From NCBI GenBank assembly GCA_903813345.2, contig CAIIXF020000008.1:14926822-14990821 (forward strand): DNA of 64,000 nt. The letters run 5' to 3'. Made by a program: the position numbers and the translations under genes. Under the pieces are notes generated by a model. The model made no database searches, was not told where the DNA came from, and saw nothing but the letters and a program-made list of their open reading frames with translations. Position 1 is the stretch's first letter, and every line of letters starts with the position of its first letter. Of this stretch, positions 48,201-62,384 are shown piece after piece. Origin of the DNA: Owenia fusiformis (Eukaryota; Annelida; Polychaeta; Sabellida; Oweniidae).

Positions 48201-51200
48201 ATGGGGAACTTATTAAAAAATATGCCAGTTCTGAACGAGCACATTTGTATCGAGAGGCACGGGAGAGAATTTGGACCTGGGACGGGTGGTTGAAAACCCA
48301 AATATTCTTTGAATTGGGAATTTTACTCGATAAAGGGTATCTTTCCATTGATAAACCTCATTTTTTAAGTGGATTATTTCCGTTCTTGTTTTAGATCTTA
48401 TCCATATTATCTAATCGTCCTATTCAATGCAAGCTATATTTATCTATCATCTGGTGTATGGTTTACTGTTTGGGTTTGCAGTGATTCGTGGTGAAATCTA
48501 AGTAGATGATTATTGTTTTGACTTGGGGAGGATAGTAGGCAGTTATTTAGATCATTTGTCAAGTTTATTTGTGTATAATAGCTCTAGTTTGGAACAAATG
48601 TAGAATGGCAAAAACAAAGCTCTTCTGAATTTACGCCTAATTTATATCCAAGTGTATTTGTTTCAATAAGATATTTTGTTTTCTTTGTGTATATGTCGAC
48701 ATTCTTAATGGACCTCTTAATGACGTAGCAATAAGTAGAATATAACATGATTGCCTTTTCTGATTACAAGCTACTGAACGCTAATCATTCAAAAATGATA
48801 GGTCAGCGATAAAATAGAAGTGATGTCTACAAACTGGTTGCTAGCACTCAAAGAGCTGGCGGAATGCAAATAAATGAGCAAAACAATTTTGTAATCTCTT
48901 AAGCACTGAAAAACAATACAATTAATTGTATTCAAGGGCACTGGCCTGTTGAAGAAATCAGAACAAAATTAAAACTAACTTCAAGAAGATTGTTTTCTTC
49001 TACAACTACGGTAATACATGCGTATGTACTTTCATTTGTGTACATATACCTATTTGACCATTGCATGTGGCATGAAAGATAAGGATATTTGAAAAAGTAT
49101 GCTATCCGTTAAAACAACATGTCAGTCCACATACGATTGTGATGTTGCATTTTATGAAGAAATAACACAGATTCTAATAATATTTCCTTGTTCCTTATTG
49201 CGGTGTATCGCTATCATATCGCTTTTTAGTACAGGTTGAGGGTAACCAAATATGTTAATATTTCAAAGTGGTAAAGTTTTGGGGACAAATGCAATTTATA
49301 TCTACACGTTATCACATAGTTCCGTGATTAATGGAAAGCTTGAGTTTAATTTTAGACCATGCGGGGTCATATCTCAACTTTAAAGAGATTGTTTATACCA
49401 AGATAAATTGGAATGACGTAACTCATGATGCTTTCAAATGTCATGAGCGAACCAGTTAACATCTATGATTAACTAATCATTACTTATCCATTATGTCACT
49501 TCACACTTTCCTCGAAAAGAAAACATATTTCACAAATATTTGACCATCCTCTTTAAAACCTAGATAACGAAATTGGTACATTTCTCTCTTTATCTTCAAA
49601 TGCGACCACGAAGTACTTATATGGATTACCAAAATTGCTTTTTTATTATGACTTTCTTAAGTATTTCCGCATTGTGTTCTTATGAATGCTCAGTGATGTA
49701 GTTCTCCGCTTATGGTTTTAATTTCGTAAGGCGTGGTTAATTTAACGCGTCACCTGGAGAGTATTAATAGGGACCAATAATGACGTATTTGTATTCGCAT
49801 ACTTTAATGTAATCTGAATGCAAATGGCTGCCAATGTTAAAAATAGTTAGAAGGATACGTCTGTTAAAATTTTTGTAACCGCAATTAATTTTTTTGTTCT
49901 GTGTTCTGTGGCAGACATTCTTGTTAGTCTGACTAAATTTGAACTGAATTTTTGCGGCTATAATGAGACCTTGTGTGTCTGAATTAATTTTAGATTGTAA
50001 AACGATCTGGCTTTTTAGGATTTAATTCCCATAATAAATGGAACTGTATGAAACTAATGAAACTAACAAATGACATCATTGAGACTAACGTGATCAAGTA
50101 ATGTCTGGATTTAAGATACCACACGTGTGTGTTGATAACAATTGTTTTCTACTAACGCATCTTTCAGATGTTTCACAGATGTTGGTACGTGCACGCGTGA
50201 CATTTATGAGAAGATGGCGCACATCGTGACTGAACACCAGACCAGCGAAGACAAAATGTCCAAAATGAGACGCAAACTAAACAGTTTATTGACATTGATT
50301 GATTCCGTCTTTTGATGTCCAAGTAGATACGTTTGACTTTAGGACATCTACCTGGTTTAGACTATGTTCAAGTACAAGCAGAACATGATCATCGTCGGCC
50401 CCCAAACTTTATAACTAGTTAGATAAATGACTTCTGACATTCGTTTTCTAAAGGAAACTAGGTGTTTAACATGTTTGAAATAATTGAAATACAAGTAAAT
50501 TCATTTGTTGACCTTGATCTCAGGGCAAGTGTTATTGGGTCCGAATACTTATTTCTAATGAGTGTCAGAGAATAAATAGAACATTGCCACATTCTTCCAG
50601 CGATAACAAACTGTAGAAAATTTTATATAATTTCCCTCACATGTTTCCAGATGCGTTACCGTGACACATGTTGCGCACATGAACTTGAAAACAGGCGGGA
50701 ATTTCAAACAGCAATTCCGAGAAAGCTTATCTTTTCAGATAAGGTTTCTCGCTATTTTCCTCTAGAACTCGGTTTTCCATCATAGGTATCAACAACTTGG
50801 TATATTTAGCAAGAGCGCAATATTTAGGCTAGTTGTCATTGTGCCAGGCCGGGATGACCCTCGGGAAATAAATAAAACATTCATCAAGTAAAACTTAAAC
50901 ACTGTACAAAGGTTGATTGCTACACGACTTAGAAGAGCACTTGGAAGGAAATTGGTTCAGGAAGATACTGTCGAAGCTCGAGGGAACAACGATAATAACT
51001 AAAACCAAACGCCTTATAAGAGGGGGAGGGGGTGTTGAACCTGAGCTAAGAAGTATATGCTACTATGTTATCAGATATGTTCATAATATAGGAAGGGGAT
51101 GGGGGGGGGGGGGTTGCGGGGTGGGATGGGCTTGCTAAAGGATTAAGTATTGCATCGATGACAATGCATTCCGCTGATTAGTCTCAAGGCATTTAAACCG

Positions 51201-54200
51201 ATAAATGATTGAAGTTGCAAACAATAAACGTATCGTCAACTTGTAGAAAAAACATAGTGGTCTATTCACAACATGTTTGTCTTAGAGTTTGGCCTCTGGT
51301 AGTTAGAGTGATGAATGTTGATTCAACGAGTCATATAAACAAATACCAGAACAAGAGTTTCGTGGCCTATTTTTCCAATAACATTGACCTCATGAGGTGA
51401 ATTGTTTGCAAACAGTGTTATCTTTTCTCGCAAGGAATACAGGAATAGATTTTGGTAGTGGCAATGATGACTCTACAATTATTGTGATTTCAAATATCCC
51501 CCTTTGTGTTTTTTTCATGATGTTTCCTTCCATCTCAATACACGTTTTAGCTGAAGAGCTTATTATGAAGAAATGTTTTAGCACACATTTAACGAACATT
51601 GACATTGACCTGATGAGGTGTGTCTAGTAATAGTCTCAATCCTCGGTCTACAAAGGACACACTTTGAATGATTATTGGTGTTTTCTAAGTTACTAATTGC
51701 TGAAGAATGCTGAACGATATTGTTTCAGTAAAATGGTTGCATTTTTCTTGTGCACTATTCATTGATAAGTTGTTTTAGTATACTTGCTCATCTTGGATTT
51801 TCAAGGTATGATGTTTTCATATTGAAAATCAAACTGGGAAACGAGTATGATACTTGCTTGACCACTGCGTGAAAGGATCAATTTCACATTTAACTACACG
51901 TAAATAATCACGCAACGATTGCAATAATATACGTCGAGGGTGTAATATATCCACCTGAATGTGCAAACAATCAATAAACCCGTCACTTTATACAAGACCC
52001 TAGCACATTTGGCAGAGTCGTAAATGGTAAATCAAATATATAGATAAGTGACACTATAGCCACTTACCACGGTATAAAGAAAAAACTTTGTCACGTTTTA
52101 ATGCCCGATATAGTCTTAGATCTACTTTATTCAAACCAGTGGTGATTCAGAAACGATTAGCGTACCAGTAAGAAATACAGCAACACTGACTGGTCGACAT
52201 TAAATGAAGCATATATGGCAATAAAGTTGCTGACAACATTTTTAAGTATTTCAGAAAGACATTTATCACTCATGAGTCATGTACGCTGACCTTTGTATCA
52301 GTGACATATTCCAGACATTGGTTAATAAGTCAGAGTCAAGCAGTCGTATTTATTCTTTCTATATCCTTTAGCAAACCAACCATAGCAAGTAAATATGTAA
52401 GAATATGGGTGGTATTCAGTTTGTTTTTTCGATTGTTTTCTTGTCGTAAACATTGATTTGTCATTATGTTAATACACTCAGCATTCTTTGTGCATTGATA
52501 GCCAATGAAACATCATCCAGGATATACATGTAGAAGTTATCTTATTTTGTTTTCAGTAATGATGTCAAATGAAGAGACTTATGATTGTGTTATTTTTATC
52601 TTGTCTTTCTATATGGAATGTCGTAGACTAAATGAAAATAGCAAAAGGAATTTATCAAAATATTTAATGGTTCCGGTTTAAAATCACTGACGCCACATAT
52701 CATCAACAACTCCGATGAAGTATCTTAACAATGTGCATTACAATCACATCATCAACTGAGATATCTAATATCTGATTTGTTGACATCACTGCCATTTCAT
52801 TTTTGTAAAAGTTGCAATACATTAAGCAATGTAAATATAGTTCATAATATATGTCGAAAGTCAAGGAGCCCCACAATTGGGTGTGTCGATTACTTAAGTG
52901 TTGGGTAAAGTAGAGGATGGCCCAATGCCAGTGACTAACACCCAATTCGGCTGTACAGACTAAAGGAAGCGCCAGAAATCAATATGTTTATCAAGATCTT
53001 TTTTCAACACTCTTCATACTTGTGGTTTAACAGGAATGACGATTGCTTTAGTGAAGTGCCATGTTCATTGATCTAGTGTTATAGAATTCTAATTCTACTT
53101 GTATTGTTTTTTTGTGTATTTTGTGTTTCGGGTTACCATAGTTATGGGATACTAAGTTTGATTTAAACTAACAGTTTGCATACTGGAATACTAATTACAT
53201 AGAAATTTGCGGTATGTAAATTTGAATGCAATGTAAGCAATGTATGAATAGTAGCGTTTGTCTAATTTATGATATATATATTTCAAATTGTGATGTGTGC
53301 TAAAATGTATACGATACAGGCTAGACAAGACATAGATATTTCCTCTTTGACAAATGATTTTCAACGTGTGTGGAATACTATGTTGTAAAGCAGGCCCTTC
53401 TGAGGAGTAAATGCTCATTTCCGACGACGTCGAAGTGGCATACACCTGTGGTATGTCGATGTATTGAAACCCTTGAAATATCGTCTGTCATACTATATTA
53501 CTAATGGTCCCACGGCCCACCAAACTTGTATACGAAGCTTACATTTTTATTTAAGATGTTTATGTTTTTGCCTTAATATTGACATAATATATAAAATGAT
53601 TAACTGATTTCCGTAATGAACCGTTCAAATATATACTTAAACTTTGGTATTTACAAGCGATATTAATACTTTGAAATGTGTCAGTAAAATAATGGTGAAA
53701 ACCGTAAAAACCGTTACCCTAAAAAGTGATGATATAATAACACATTCTATGACACGTGATTCCAACGGTGGTATATTCTGTTACACTTAAAAGTCCCAAT
53801 GAATAATGAACAGAAATTCTTTTGAATTAATTGTATGTCAAAACGAACTTACAACCATGGGCCTGGATCCGTTCTCAATAATATAACCCGCATTTACACC
53901 AATCGCATCGCTCAAATTACATTTCGATTAAGTGGAGCAATCTCAGAATACACAATGTAATTGCAAATTTTTTAAATGAACATGGTTGATGTGTTGATGT
54001 TGACAACAAATATATAATAAGATGACCTTGATAGTAGGAATCATCATGCATCCTCCAGTAGCCTTTGATAGTTTCGTTATCAATCCCATACACCTGGTTT
54101 ATGTGTTATAGTTCAAATGGCTAATCAGAGAGCACTTTATAATACAGAAAATGGGTTTAGAACTGCACGTTTGATAAGTTAACGCTAAATTGGCGCCTCA

Positions 54201-55779
54201 ATTGGGGGCGCATCTTCGCTCATTTATATTATATAAGATAACCTCCTTTGAACTTCTCTTTTATGTGTCGTTCATTTAGAAAAAAGTATGATCTGAAAGA
54301 CTTGGGGAGAGGTTCATTGCATTTATATTTATTTTGATTACTGACTCATTTGTCATTGTTTTACGTCCCGTTTGAAGTTTACATTTAGGTATGCTAGTAA
54401 TTTAAAGTGTGATTTTACATAAGGTTATCCTATGTTAGTTCATAAGATCACACTAAATCAATCAAAAGATATTGCAATATGTGTGATAAAGATGAACAAT
54501 GCAATATATACACAAGCAAACAAAGCAAGAATCATTCTAATAAACAAAACTTAAGTGTTAACCCTTCTGACACCTTTAAGTAAACAAGTGAGTAGTACAT
54601 CACTTTTATCGTTCAAATTACAACTTTACAAAACACTCAAACTTCTCAACTGGAATAGTTACACTCTAAATGAGTAACAAACCCCTTTTCATTTCTTCTT
54701 AATTCATTTATATGATGTATCTGTTCAAAAGTTGGATGCAGTTTGTTTTCGAAAGGAAAATAACTTAAGTTTTATATTTTGGCAATGGTACTTATGACCT
54801 TATCAGGTTAGATACATAAACCTAGTACTATTTCGAAAATATTTATGCTATCAAGATAAACAAAATTTAAATCTAAGTAATTTCAATGTCAAGTTAATTT
54901 TCATGGAATCTGGTTACAAGCCACAAATTTGTCAATGCTAAGATAAGTATTTATCCATCACGATTCAGGTATGTAGTAATCAAGAAAACTTGTAGCTAAA
55001 GGTATTTCTAATCAAGGTGTGGAAATTTTAACTCACCTGCCTGGTCGCTATAAACTACCTGAAAGGTAAAAATAAACGCTGATTAATGACTTCTGTTGAA
55101 ACAATGTTTATTACACATTACTCATGTGGAAGAAACCCAGCATATTTTCAAGCACTTTAAAAACAATATGTCATGAAATTTCAATTTTGTTAAGCAAAGA
55201 CCCCATGTCTATAGTGAACAGATGTTAGGAAAAAACAACAAAACCACTATGGATATAAATGAAAACAACTGTTCAGAAACAGTAAGAAGTTCTAAATAAA
55301 GTATATACTGCTGAAATGTCATCTGTATTCTACAATTAAGATTTCAGTAAGAAAATCACGATATGCATGTACTTGATTCATGTCAATGAGATTGATAGGG
55401 CTTGATAGAGTTGCGACAAGAATTACGGCGTGAGAAAAACTCAAATAGTTTGATGATATTGATATGGGATGGGTCTAAAATGCAAGGTAAAACATTACAG
55501 TGGCAGTAGTTCTCTATCGAGGTGTCACGTTACGAAGAGATAAACAAAGCCATACCCGAGGACAGGTACGCCAATTAATGTCACCCACACACATTCCTTT
55601 GTTTGAACAGTGATTGATTAAAATATATGTTTATCTTGCAACCAACTTCAAGCAACTGCTCTCTTTGGAGATCATAATACCATTGACATGAATAAATATA
55701 ATATGATGAATTGTGAAATAACACTTACCATTAATGATAGGCAAAATAGTTGCAATCCGATTTCTTTAATTGTCCTCAT
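45300..55779 (-). CDS. Secreted protein with two VWA domains and Thr/Pro linker
   Basis: Probably an extracellular matrix protein. Exons: 55779-55729, 55058-55037, 48127-47561, 47384-46491, 45898-45300, giving 710 codons; after phase-0 intron 1, every junction is phase 1. Residues 1-24 form a signal peptide (MRTIKEIGLQLFCLSLMVVYSDQA). VWA1 (about 26-213) has a complete metal-ion site: DVVFLVDSSNS, a Thr in GDTGTH and IVITDGKS. The linker (214-511) starts with a run of Thr and three TTSTTPKPI-type repeats, then becomes acidic and Asn/Gly-rich with few cysteines. VWA2 (512-710) keeps IVITDRASD, but its metal motif reads DNKQN instead of DxSxS. Exon 2 is only 22 nt. VWA-linker-VWA proteins occur in shell and other matrices of marine invertebrates; that role is inference. 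Confidence 0.9.
47250..47385 (-). repeat. Coding minisatellite, Thr/Pro repeats
   Basis: Inside exon 4 of the VWA gene a 30-bp unit repeats about three times in frame, encoding TTTSTTPKPI variants, next to an ACA/ACT run. Copy number probably varies between individuals, changing linker length by 10 residues per unit. Confidence 0.85.
48128..55036 (-). other. 6.9-kb intron of the VWA gene
   Basis: The long intron lies between the 22-nt exon 2 and exon 3. No nested gene is seen. A G-rich stretch at 51091-51130 could form a G-quadruplex. Confidence 0.6.
51091..51130 (+). other. G-rich tract, possible G-quadruplex
   Basis: GGGGATGGGG, a 14-G run in all, then GGGGTGGGATGGG within 40 bases. Four or more G-runs with short loops fit the quadruplex pattern. 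On the minus-strand VWA transcript it would be C-rich. Confidence 0.6.
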
Positions 55780-55893
55780 CTCTGTTCTCGTTATATTGCT
55801 GTAGAATTATTGTAATTTGACTCTATAAATGTTCGTCGAGAAGTGTGTCTCGGTGTCCTGTGCAATGTTGTTTCTAAGATTTCAAACAGTAAC

Positions 55894-55910
55894 CACGTGT
55901 GCCTTATATA
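55894..55910 (-). promoter_or_regulatory. VWA gene TATA box and E-box
   Basis: Read on the minus strand, TATATAAGG lies about 125-130 bases before the ATG, followed by CACGTG (55899-55894). A start site near 55880-55870 would fit a TATA-driven promoter and a leader of about 95 nt. The call rests on motif and spacing only. Confidence 0.6.
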
Positions 55911-55929
55911 CATCCCAGATGGCGCTGCG

Positions 55930-58900
55930 ATCGATTTAATAAGCCAATGATGGGGGTGGACGGAGAGGTATGTTCGGAATTTGGGGAAATACCTTTCTGT
56001 TTTATGCAGTGAACATTGATATATGTTTTTCAATAGCAGTGGCTTCCGGGTGAAATTTCTATCAATGAAAAGGTCGCTGTGAGTCTGTAAAGCAATTTGA
56101 GACTATTCTCAAAGCACTCATAATGTTTAATATCTTTTTTATGGGTTTTGTACTAAACGGCTCAAATGTGAAGATGCAAGCATTTGTAAAGTAACTTATT
56201 CAATCTATCGTCAACACAACGTAAACCTCAGCAATACGTTGTGTTGATATTCACAATTGTGTTTTATTCGTACACCTGGGACCTGGACCAAGCTACAAGT
56301 GTGTATTGTACTTATAACAAGGTCTGGGTAATTTATATCGTGTCTTCTTAGGGGGATGATTGTAAAGGAGTTGTTAGGATCTACTTGATATTTTACAATT
56401 CGAATGTCCTTATAATCACGTAATATTCCCCCTTTTATACACAGTGTTTAAATTATTTCTGTACCTGTTTATACTTAGTACATTTTTCATGTACTCAATT
56501 GTTGTACTTGTCTTTGAGGCTCTAGATTATTGATGTACCTGTGTTTTGGGGAATTGTTATATCTTGATAGTATAGTCAGTCAATTTCAAAAACAAGACCT
56601 AACCTGTCAATTTTTGTATTCCAAACATTAATTAAATAATCCTAACCTTGAAATGCAATCGAGTAATCGCACATTGACACTTTGACTGATATGTTAAACA
56701 TGTTATACTTGTTTATTATTCCAATTGCCAGATACACCCTGATTAAGATGTCACAATTATATATGTTATACAAAGTTATATAACGCAGGCATTCGTTTGG
56801 ATAAATCAAGGTCATTCAAACACAGACTGATTCTGGAGTTTGAATGTGATTCTCATTAACTAAGACAAGTACTATTTAACAATAGAAGCAGTTTTTAACA
56901 TTGCGAAATAGTATTGGAAATATATCTGACGAAATGTTACCAATTGAATTTTTAAAACATACTTTTTAATGAACTCTAGCGACATTCCAAACATTTATGT
57001 GGATGATTCAATCCAGTGCGTGTGATTAATGTCGGCAGAAACTATATCTGTATATTGTTGATATTATGCAATAATGTGGTTTATTTTAATTAGTAATTGT
57101 TGATAAATATAGTGATATCAAAAATAGTTGAACCAAAAGCACTTATGCTTGTTCTTGGAAAATAAGTACATTAATTGTACTTGGGGAAGTCCAAATGTAC
57201 TGAACATTTCCTTGTACAGTAGAAATCTACCCTATACAGAGACTACACGACACACGTAGCAACTTCTGGAAAAACAACAACAAAAATACAAAAAAATACA
57301 ACAAAAATACAACAAGCAAATACAAACGATACAATAAATAAACAAATATAAGCGCAAAAGTTGTAAGTCCGGCACGATTTTCTGGAAACAAAATTGGTAA
57401 GGAGAAGCATCAACATATCAATCAACCCATCAAAATGGTATTCACTATTCATGTTGCCAATTGATAAGAAGATATTCATGCTGTCATTACAGGGTGTGAC
57501 ATTCTTGTTCTTACAGTTTGATATAGTATCTGTGTGGGTGATGATTCAGTTGCAGTCTTACTATTGAAGTGGAGGAAGTGAATGCAGTTTACGCCTATTG
57601 AGTGTTTTCCATCATATCAAAGTAACGTTAACCACATACTATTTTTATAGCATTGAACTTGGAATCTACACGTGGAATGTATTTGTCATCAACAGCCTTG
57701 ACCATGCATGCTTGAGTGAATAGGTGTGGTTAACAGTGATATTTATACCAAGGTGATATGGCGTGTGTATGTCGTCAACAACCTTGACCATGCATGCTTG
57801 AGTGAAATAGGTGTGTTAAAGATATGCTTATCAGTGATGTGGTTTGTGTATGTCAGTGATTACCTTGACCATGCATGAGCGGATTATAAGACCATTGAAT
57901 TCATGACCCTCAAGACGTTTCCTGTCTGCACAATCGTGAACTTAGTATTTATAGAGGATCTGTTTTACCAGGAAAAATAGCCTCTCAGACAGATATATAG
58001 CATACCAAACAGGTAATAAATATGTTAGAGCGTAACAGAACAAGTGATCTATCTTTGCCTATTATAGCAGAGTCATGCTTGTTCTGCAAAGAATAGCTTA
58101 GTTTTGAGAACTATTTTTATATTATTGGCGTTATTTCGGGACGCAGCTATAAAAATATTACCAGAACAACGCCAGCCATAACTAGAACGGAATGCACATA
58201 TAGATGTTCTTGAAAATCCATTGATAAACATGCCAGTCAGTTTCCAATGCCATAAAAGAAAAATGGAACAATGCTAATAATAATTTTGGTGCAAAGAGCA
58301 GAATTTAAAATACCATTCTAGTACCAAACGATGCAAATAGTAAGAGCTTCGAATAACGAACAAGTATTGAATCTATGATCACTGTTTCTGTTCCTTTAAG
58401 TGTGAGCGCATCAACACCTTTAATCTGATCTATCTTTAATCTGTTGATCCGTATAAATGGGATTATCTCTATTCTAACATATCACATACCGAGACTAACA
58501 ATCATACATACATACAATGACCCATTTTATGTCAAATTGAACAAACGAGACCAATTCGAAATGCAAAAATGTCAACTCGTATGCACAACGAGAAAAATAC
58601 AAACTAACGTGAAAATACAATGTAGGCTGGCTTGAACCTCGCTTGAACATATAGTCTAATAGCTTGAAAATAGCAAACGAAATTCTGAAGTTAGATAAGT
58701 CAATGGAACGAGCCTTTTGTCGTCAAGCCAATCATTCACAAGTAGCGTTTCTTCGATTACAAGAAGCTGTTGTAAGTCGTGTTCTTGGGATAAAATATAA
58801 ACACCGAAACAACATTCACACATTAGTTCTCCTTTGAACTATGGTATTTTTACATGAATAACTATTTTTTAACACCATACACATACCATACATGTAGTGG

Positions 58901-60070
58901 CAACACTCCAAGTTCTTTTCATGTTCTTTTTAAGAGGTAAATTATTAGCCTTTTTAATATGTTCAAAAATTATTATATGCAATCTGACCCTGACGACATA
59001 TCTGGATATCGCAGACAATAGAGTCAATAGCATTGCATCAAAGAATTACGCTCGTTTACATTTTTAACTACAAAATACATCATGTGATAACTATTTCAGT
59101 CTAGGGGTCCGACAATATTAACATGTTCAACATTCGAAAAATGTCTGACATAACATGGTCGTCAGTGAGGTAACCACAATGTCAAAAGCACAGGAATTTA
59201 ATTTTTAACTATGATATTTTTTCAAAATATTTTTTGTGGTCTTTAGATTGTGGTTACCCCCCAGACGACGATAGTGTGTAGAGGTTACAATGACATTACA
59301 TATACGCAGATAAAACCTATGGGAAAACATCCTCAATGAATATACGCGTGTCATATTTCATTATGTGCCTTCAAGCTACACCTAAAATGCCTTGTATGTC
59401 ACAATTAAAATATAAAAAACTATAGACGCAATGTCTGAAAGCGATTATGGAACAGCTATGTCCAATTGAAATGTCATACACGCTAAAAATAATTATATCT
59501 AGATCACGAAGAGTTGAATCGAGGAAAAACATTTCATACACACGCATTTACAAGGTTGTCAAAACAGACAGAATGAAAAGATCGGTTGTTTTTTAACTTT
59601 CATAATTGTATGTCAAAGATTGGTTCACAGTCAGTCTTGATATAGAAATCAAATATATCACTTATCAATACATCATTCTCTCGCTAGGTTACATTTATAA
59701 AGCATTCTCTACATATATCTAATGAAACCATAATGCAATAGTTGCTGTAGTCAACACGTCTAAAGTGCATACGTAGTATAATTATGACTGATTATACCTA
59801 GATAATAACCACACTAATATTTCGTATACCAAAAAGGCTCTATAGCTTATGATGATTGAATGGTCTATTTACACATGTTCTCGTTTTTATTTTTCACCGA
59901 GATAATTTTGGATTATAGATTATTGCCTAATGATACAATACAATACATAAACAACAATTTTCAACTTTGGGATATAATGCACTCGATGGAAATAATATAT
60001 ATTATAGTTATTGCTAATTGATCTTATTTTCAAGAATTTGCCCAGTGTACTGTGTGACAAGTTCAATGGA
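55930..60070. other. Intergenic, no gene seen
   Basis: AT-rich DNA. Apart from the tandem repeat at 57676-57885, I recognise neither genes nor repeats. Confidence 0.4.
57676..57885. repeat. ~85-bp tandem repeat, 3 copies
   Basis: Three diverged units share ACCTTGACCATGCATG (CCTTGACCATGCATGCTTGA in two), GTATGTC and AGTGAATAGGTGTG. Confidence 0.7.
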
Positions 60071-60075
60071 AAATA

Positions 60076-61049
60076 CAGGGTGACCCAAAAAAATGCAACC
60101 CTCCATTTCTTCAATATTTTTCTTAAAAGGAGGTAAATTGCGCTGAGATTTGGCACACAAGGACTTCATTTAATGTGGGATCATCTGGCAAAGTTTTGAT
60201 AATCTTAGTCTTATATTGATAGAGTTATGGTTGTTTCAAAATATGCTCCAGATGTCGTCAATTTCACTGAAAACAAACTTGCGATGTTCAAGGAAAAATG
60301 CTCATAACATGGATGCATTCTTCCCCATTGGTATAGCTCAAATTTTTGCAGCAATTGCTTGTTGGAGTTCTGCAATTGTGGTAGGGTTATTTTCATACAC
60401 ATTATCCTTTAAATAACCCCATATATAGAAGTCAGGGGCATTGAGATCGAGACTGTGGGATGACCATGGGTTCTCTGTCCTAGGAGAGATAATCTTCTCA
60501 TGGAAATAACTAGTGAGCCAGGCTATGCTATCATTAGAAGTGTGAGGAGTAGCTCCATCCTTCTAGAACCACTGTTCTTGTCTATTGAAGCCTCTATGTC
60601 ACTCTATAACTGCCTAGAACTTCCTGGGAAAGCCAGTATTGCGTTGTGTGTCAACAGTAACAGTGTTGCCATTATCAACCTCAAACCAAAAGGGGCTGAT
60701 GATTTCATGTTTGGAAATTGGCAGCCTAAGCTGTGCATTTAACAGAATGAAGGGGCCTTTGAAGCAATTCATCTGGAATTTGTGATCCCAGAACACATTA
60801 TTTCTTGAGTTTACATGTTCAGAAAGAAGGGAATGTGATTCATCCGAAAACCTAACATTGGAAATGGCGACATTTGGAGCATATTTTGGAACGATCATAA
60901 CTCTATCAATATAAGACTATGATTATTGAAACTTTGCCAGGATATCCCACATTGGATGAAGTTCTTGTGTGCCAAATTTCAGAGCAATTAACCTCCATTT
61001 AAGAAAAATATTGAAGAGATGGAGGGTTGCATTTTTTTGGGTCACTCTG
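60076..61049. mobile_element. Mariner-like transposon, ~150-bp inverted ends
   Basis: Long inverted ends (60076-60232 and about 60895-61049) start CAGGGTGACCCAAAAAAATG and CAGAGTGACCCAAAAAAATG, with TA on each side (60074-60075 and 61050-61051). Between them is a decayed transposase on the minus strand. At 974 bp it is shorter than typical complete members, so part of the body is missing. Confidence 0.85.
60290..60898 (-). pseudogene. Decayed mariner-like transposase
   Basis: Pieces of a DDE transposase: VRFSDESH with HVNSRN and FW nearby, SPFWFEVDNGNTVTVDTQR, then in another frame HEKIISPRTENPW, SHSLDLNAPDFYIWGYLKD and NPTTIAELQQAIA. FSDES holds the second catalytic Asp and SLDLNAPD the region of the third. 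The N-terminal DNA-binding part is absent and the frame changes, so no active enzyme is expected. Confidence 0.8.
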
Positions 61050-61051
61050 TA

Positions 61052-62384
61052 CATATCTAATGATGTTTTTCTTTCTATCTACTTGTGACTTAGGATTGTG
61101 GCTATGTTCTTAGAATGGTGGCGGCGAGGAACGGGCTGGTTTGCATTGTTTCTTTGTTTGTTAGATCTTTGAGTTTTATAGTGGGGTTTGTTTCGTTGTA
61201 TGTTAGATCATTGTTTGGGATCGGTTGGAGTTTTGTTTCCATATGGTCGGTTGTCTTCTTAACGGTTTCTTTTCTAACTATCATTACCCTTAACATAGCA
61301 TATTATTGAAAGCACTTTCAAGATGTCATAGATATAATCTTGTCTTTATACTAGGTTGAAAATTGTAAACACTACTGAGATTGTAGTATTTCGTAAATCT
61401 GATAAAAGTATAGATATGCTAAATGGCCTTTGAAATCGGTTCTCGTGATAATATGACTTGGTATTGGTAAATGCAATTTTTACTCAAACGAACAGTATAG
61501 CCATCTATTCAAAACGAATGCAGGTGGATGTTCTCGTCATTCGAAAATGTTGACAGGTAGGAAAACCAATGGAGAATAGATGTCAGTTATGTTTTCACAA
61601 TCATTTGGTTTGTAACTGTCTTTCTGATTATTATTGTTTGTAGGGGTTTATTTAAAAAATGTAAGATAATCAACACTCGAAGCAATAGGATGCTGACCAC
61701 TATCTATTTGACATTACACAATCAAAAATAGTTATAAGGACTGCTGTTTGAATGAAATGTCCCATGTTCTAGTGGTTTTGGATTGTTTCTTTGTGCGTTT
61801 GGTCATAGTCTGGCCTGTGTTCGTTGTGGCTGGTTTTGCTATTACTGTAATACATATGTATGTGTTTTATATGTATGTGTTTTGTAAATTATTTTATTTT
61901 TGTCTTTTGGTACTTGTGCCTATAAAATAGGTTATTTCCCCGTGTCTTCATATTGACCTACCATTGAAATAATTCACTAAGCATATTTAGTCTGCATTGA
62001 TGTCAAATGATTATTAGGCTAGGGAACTTCGATTTTAGGTTTTGATGTGTTTCATGCATGTTCAATTATCAGGATGTTCTGGTAGCCAGGAAAACAATTC
62101 AAAGTTGCAATTATACCAGCTGTATTGGGTAAATACCAAGGAAGTTCCATGAACAAATGTCGTGAATGTTTGTACAGGATGTTCCATATGTTTCAGGAAT
62201 GGTGCTGTATTTCAGTTGTTTTCTTTACAATCTTGCTAAATTTTTGACAAAATGTGTCCACATTAATTGTGAATGAATTGAGAAAGTTTTATAACATGAA
62301 GATCAGTAGACCTAATAATATGGGTGCTATAGTAGCCCAGGGGTAGGGTAGGTGGAGCAGGTGTAACAACCGGCAAAATATATA
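61052..62384. other. Intergenic, no gene seen
   Basis: Two short hydrophobic frames (61115-61309 and 61748-61930) are T-rich and probably chance. Confidence 0.35.
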
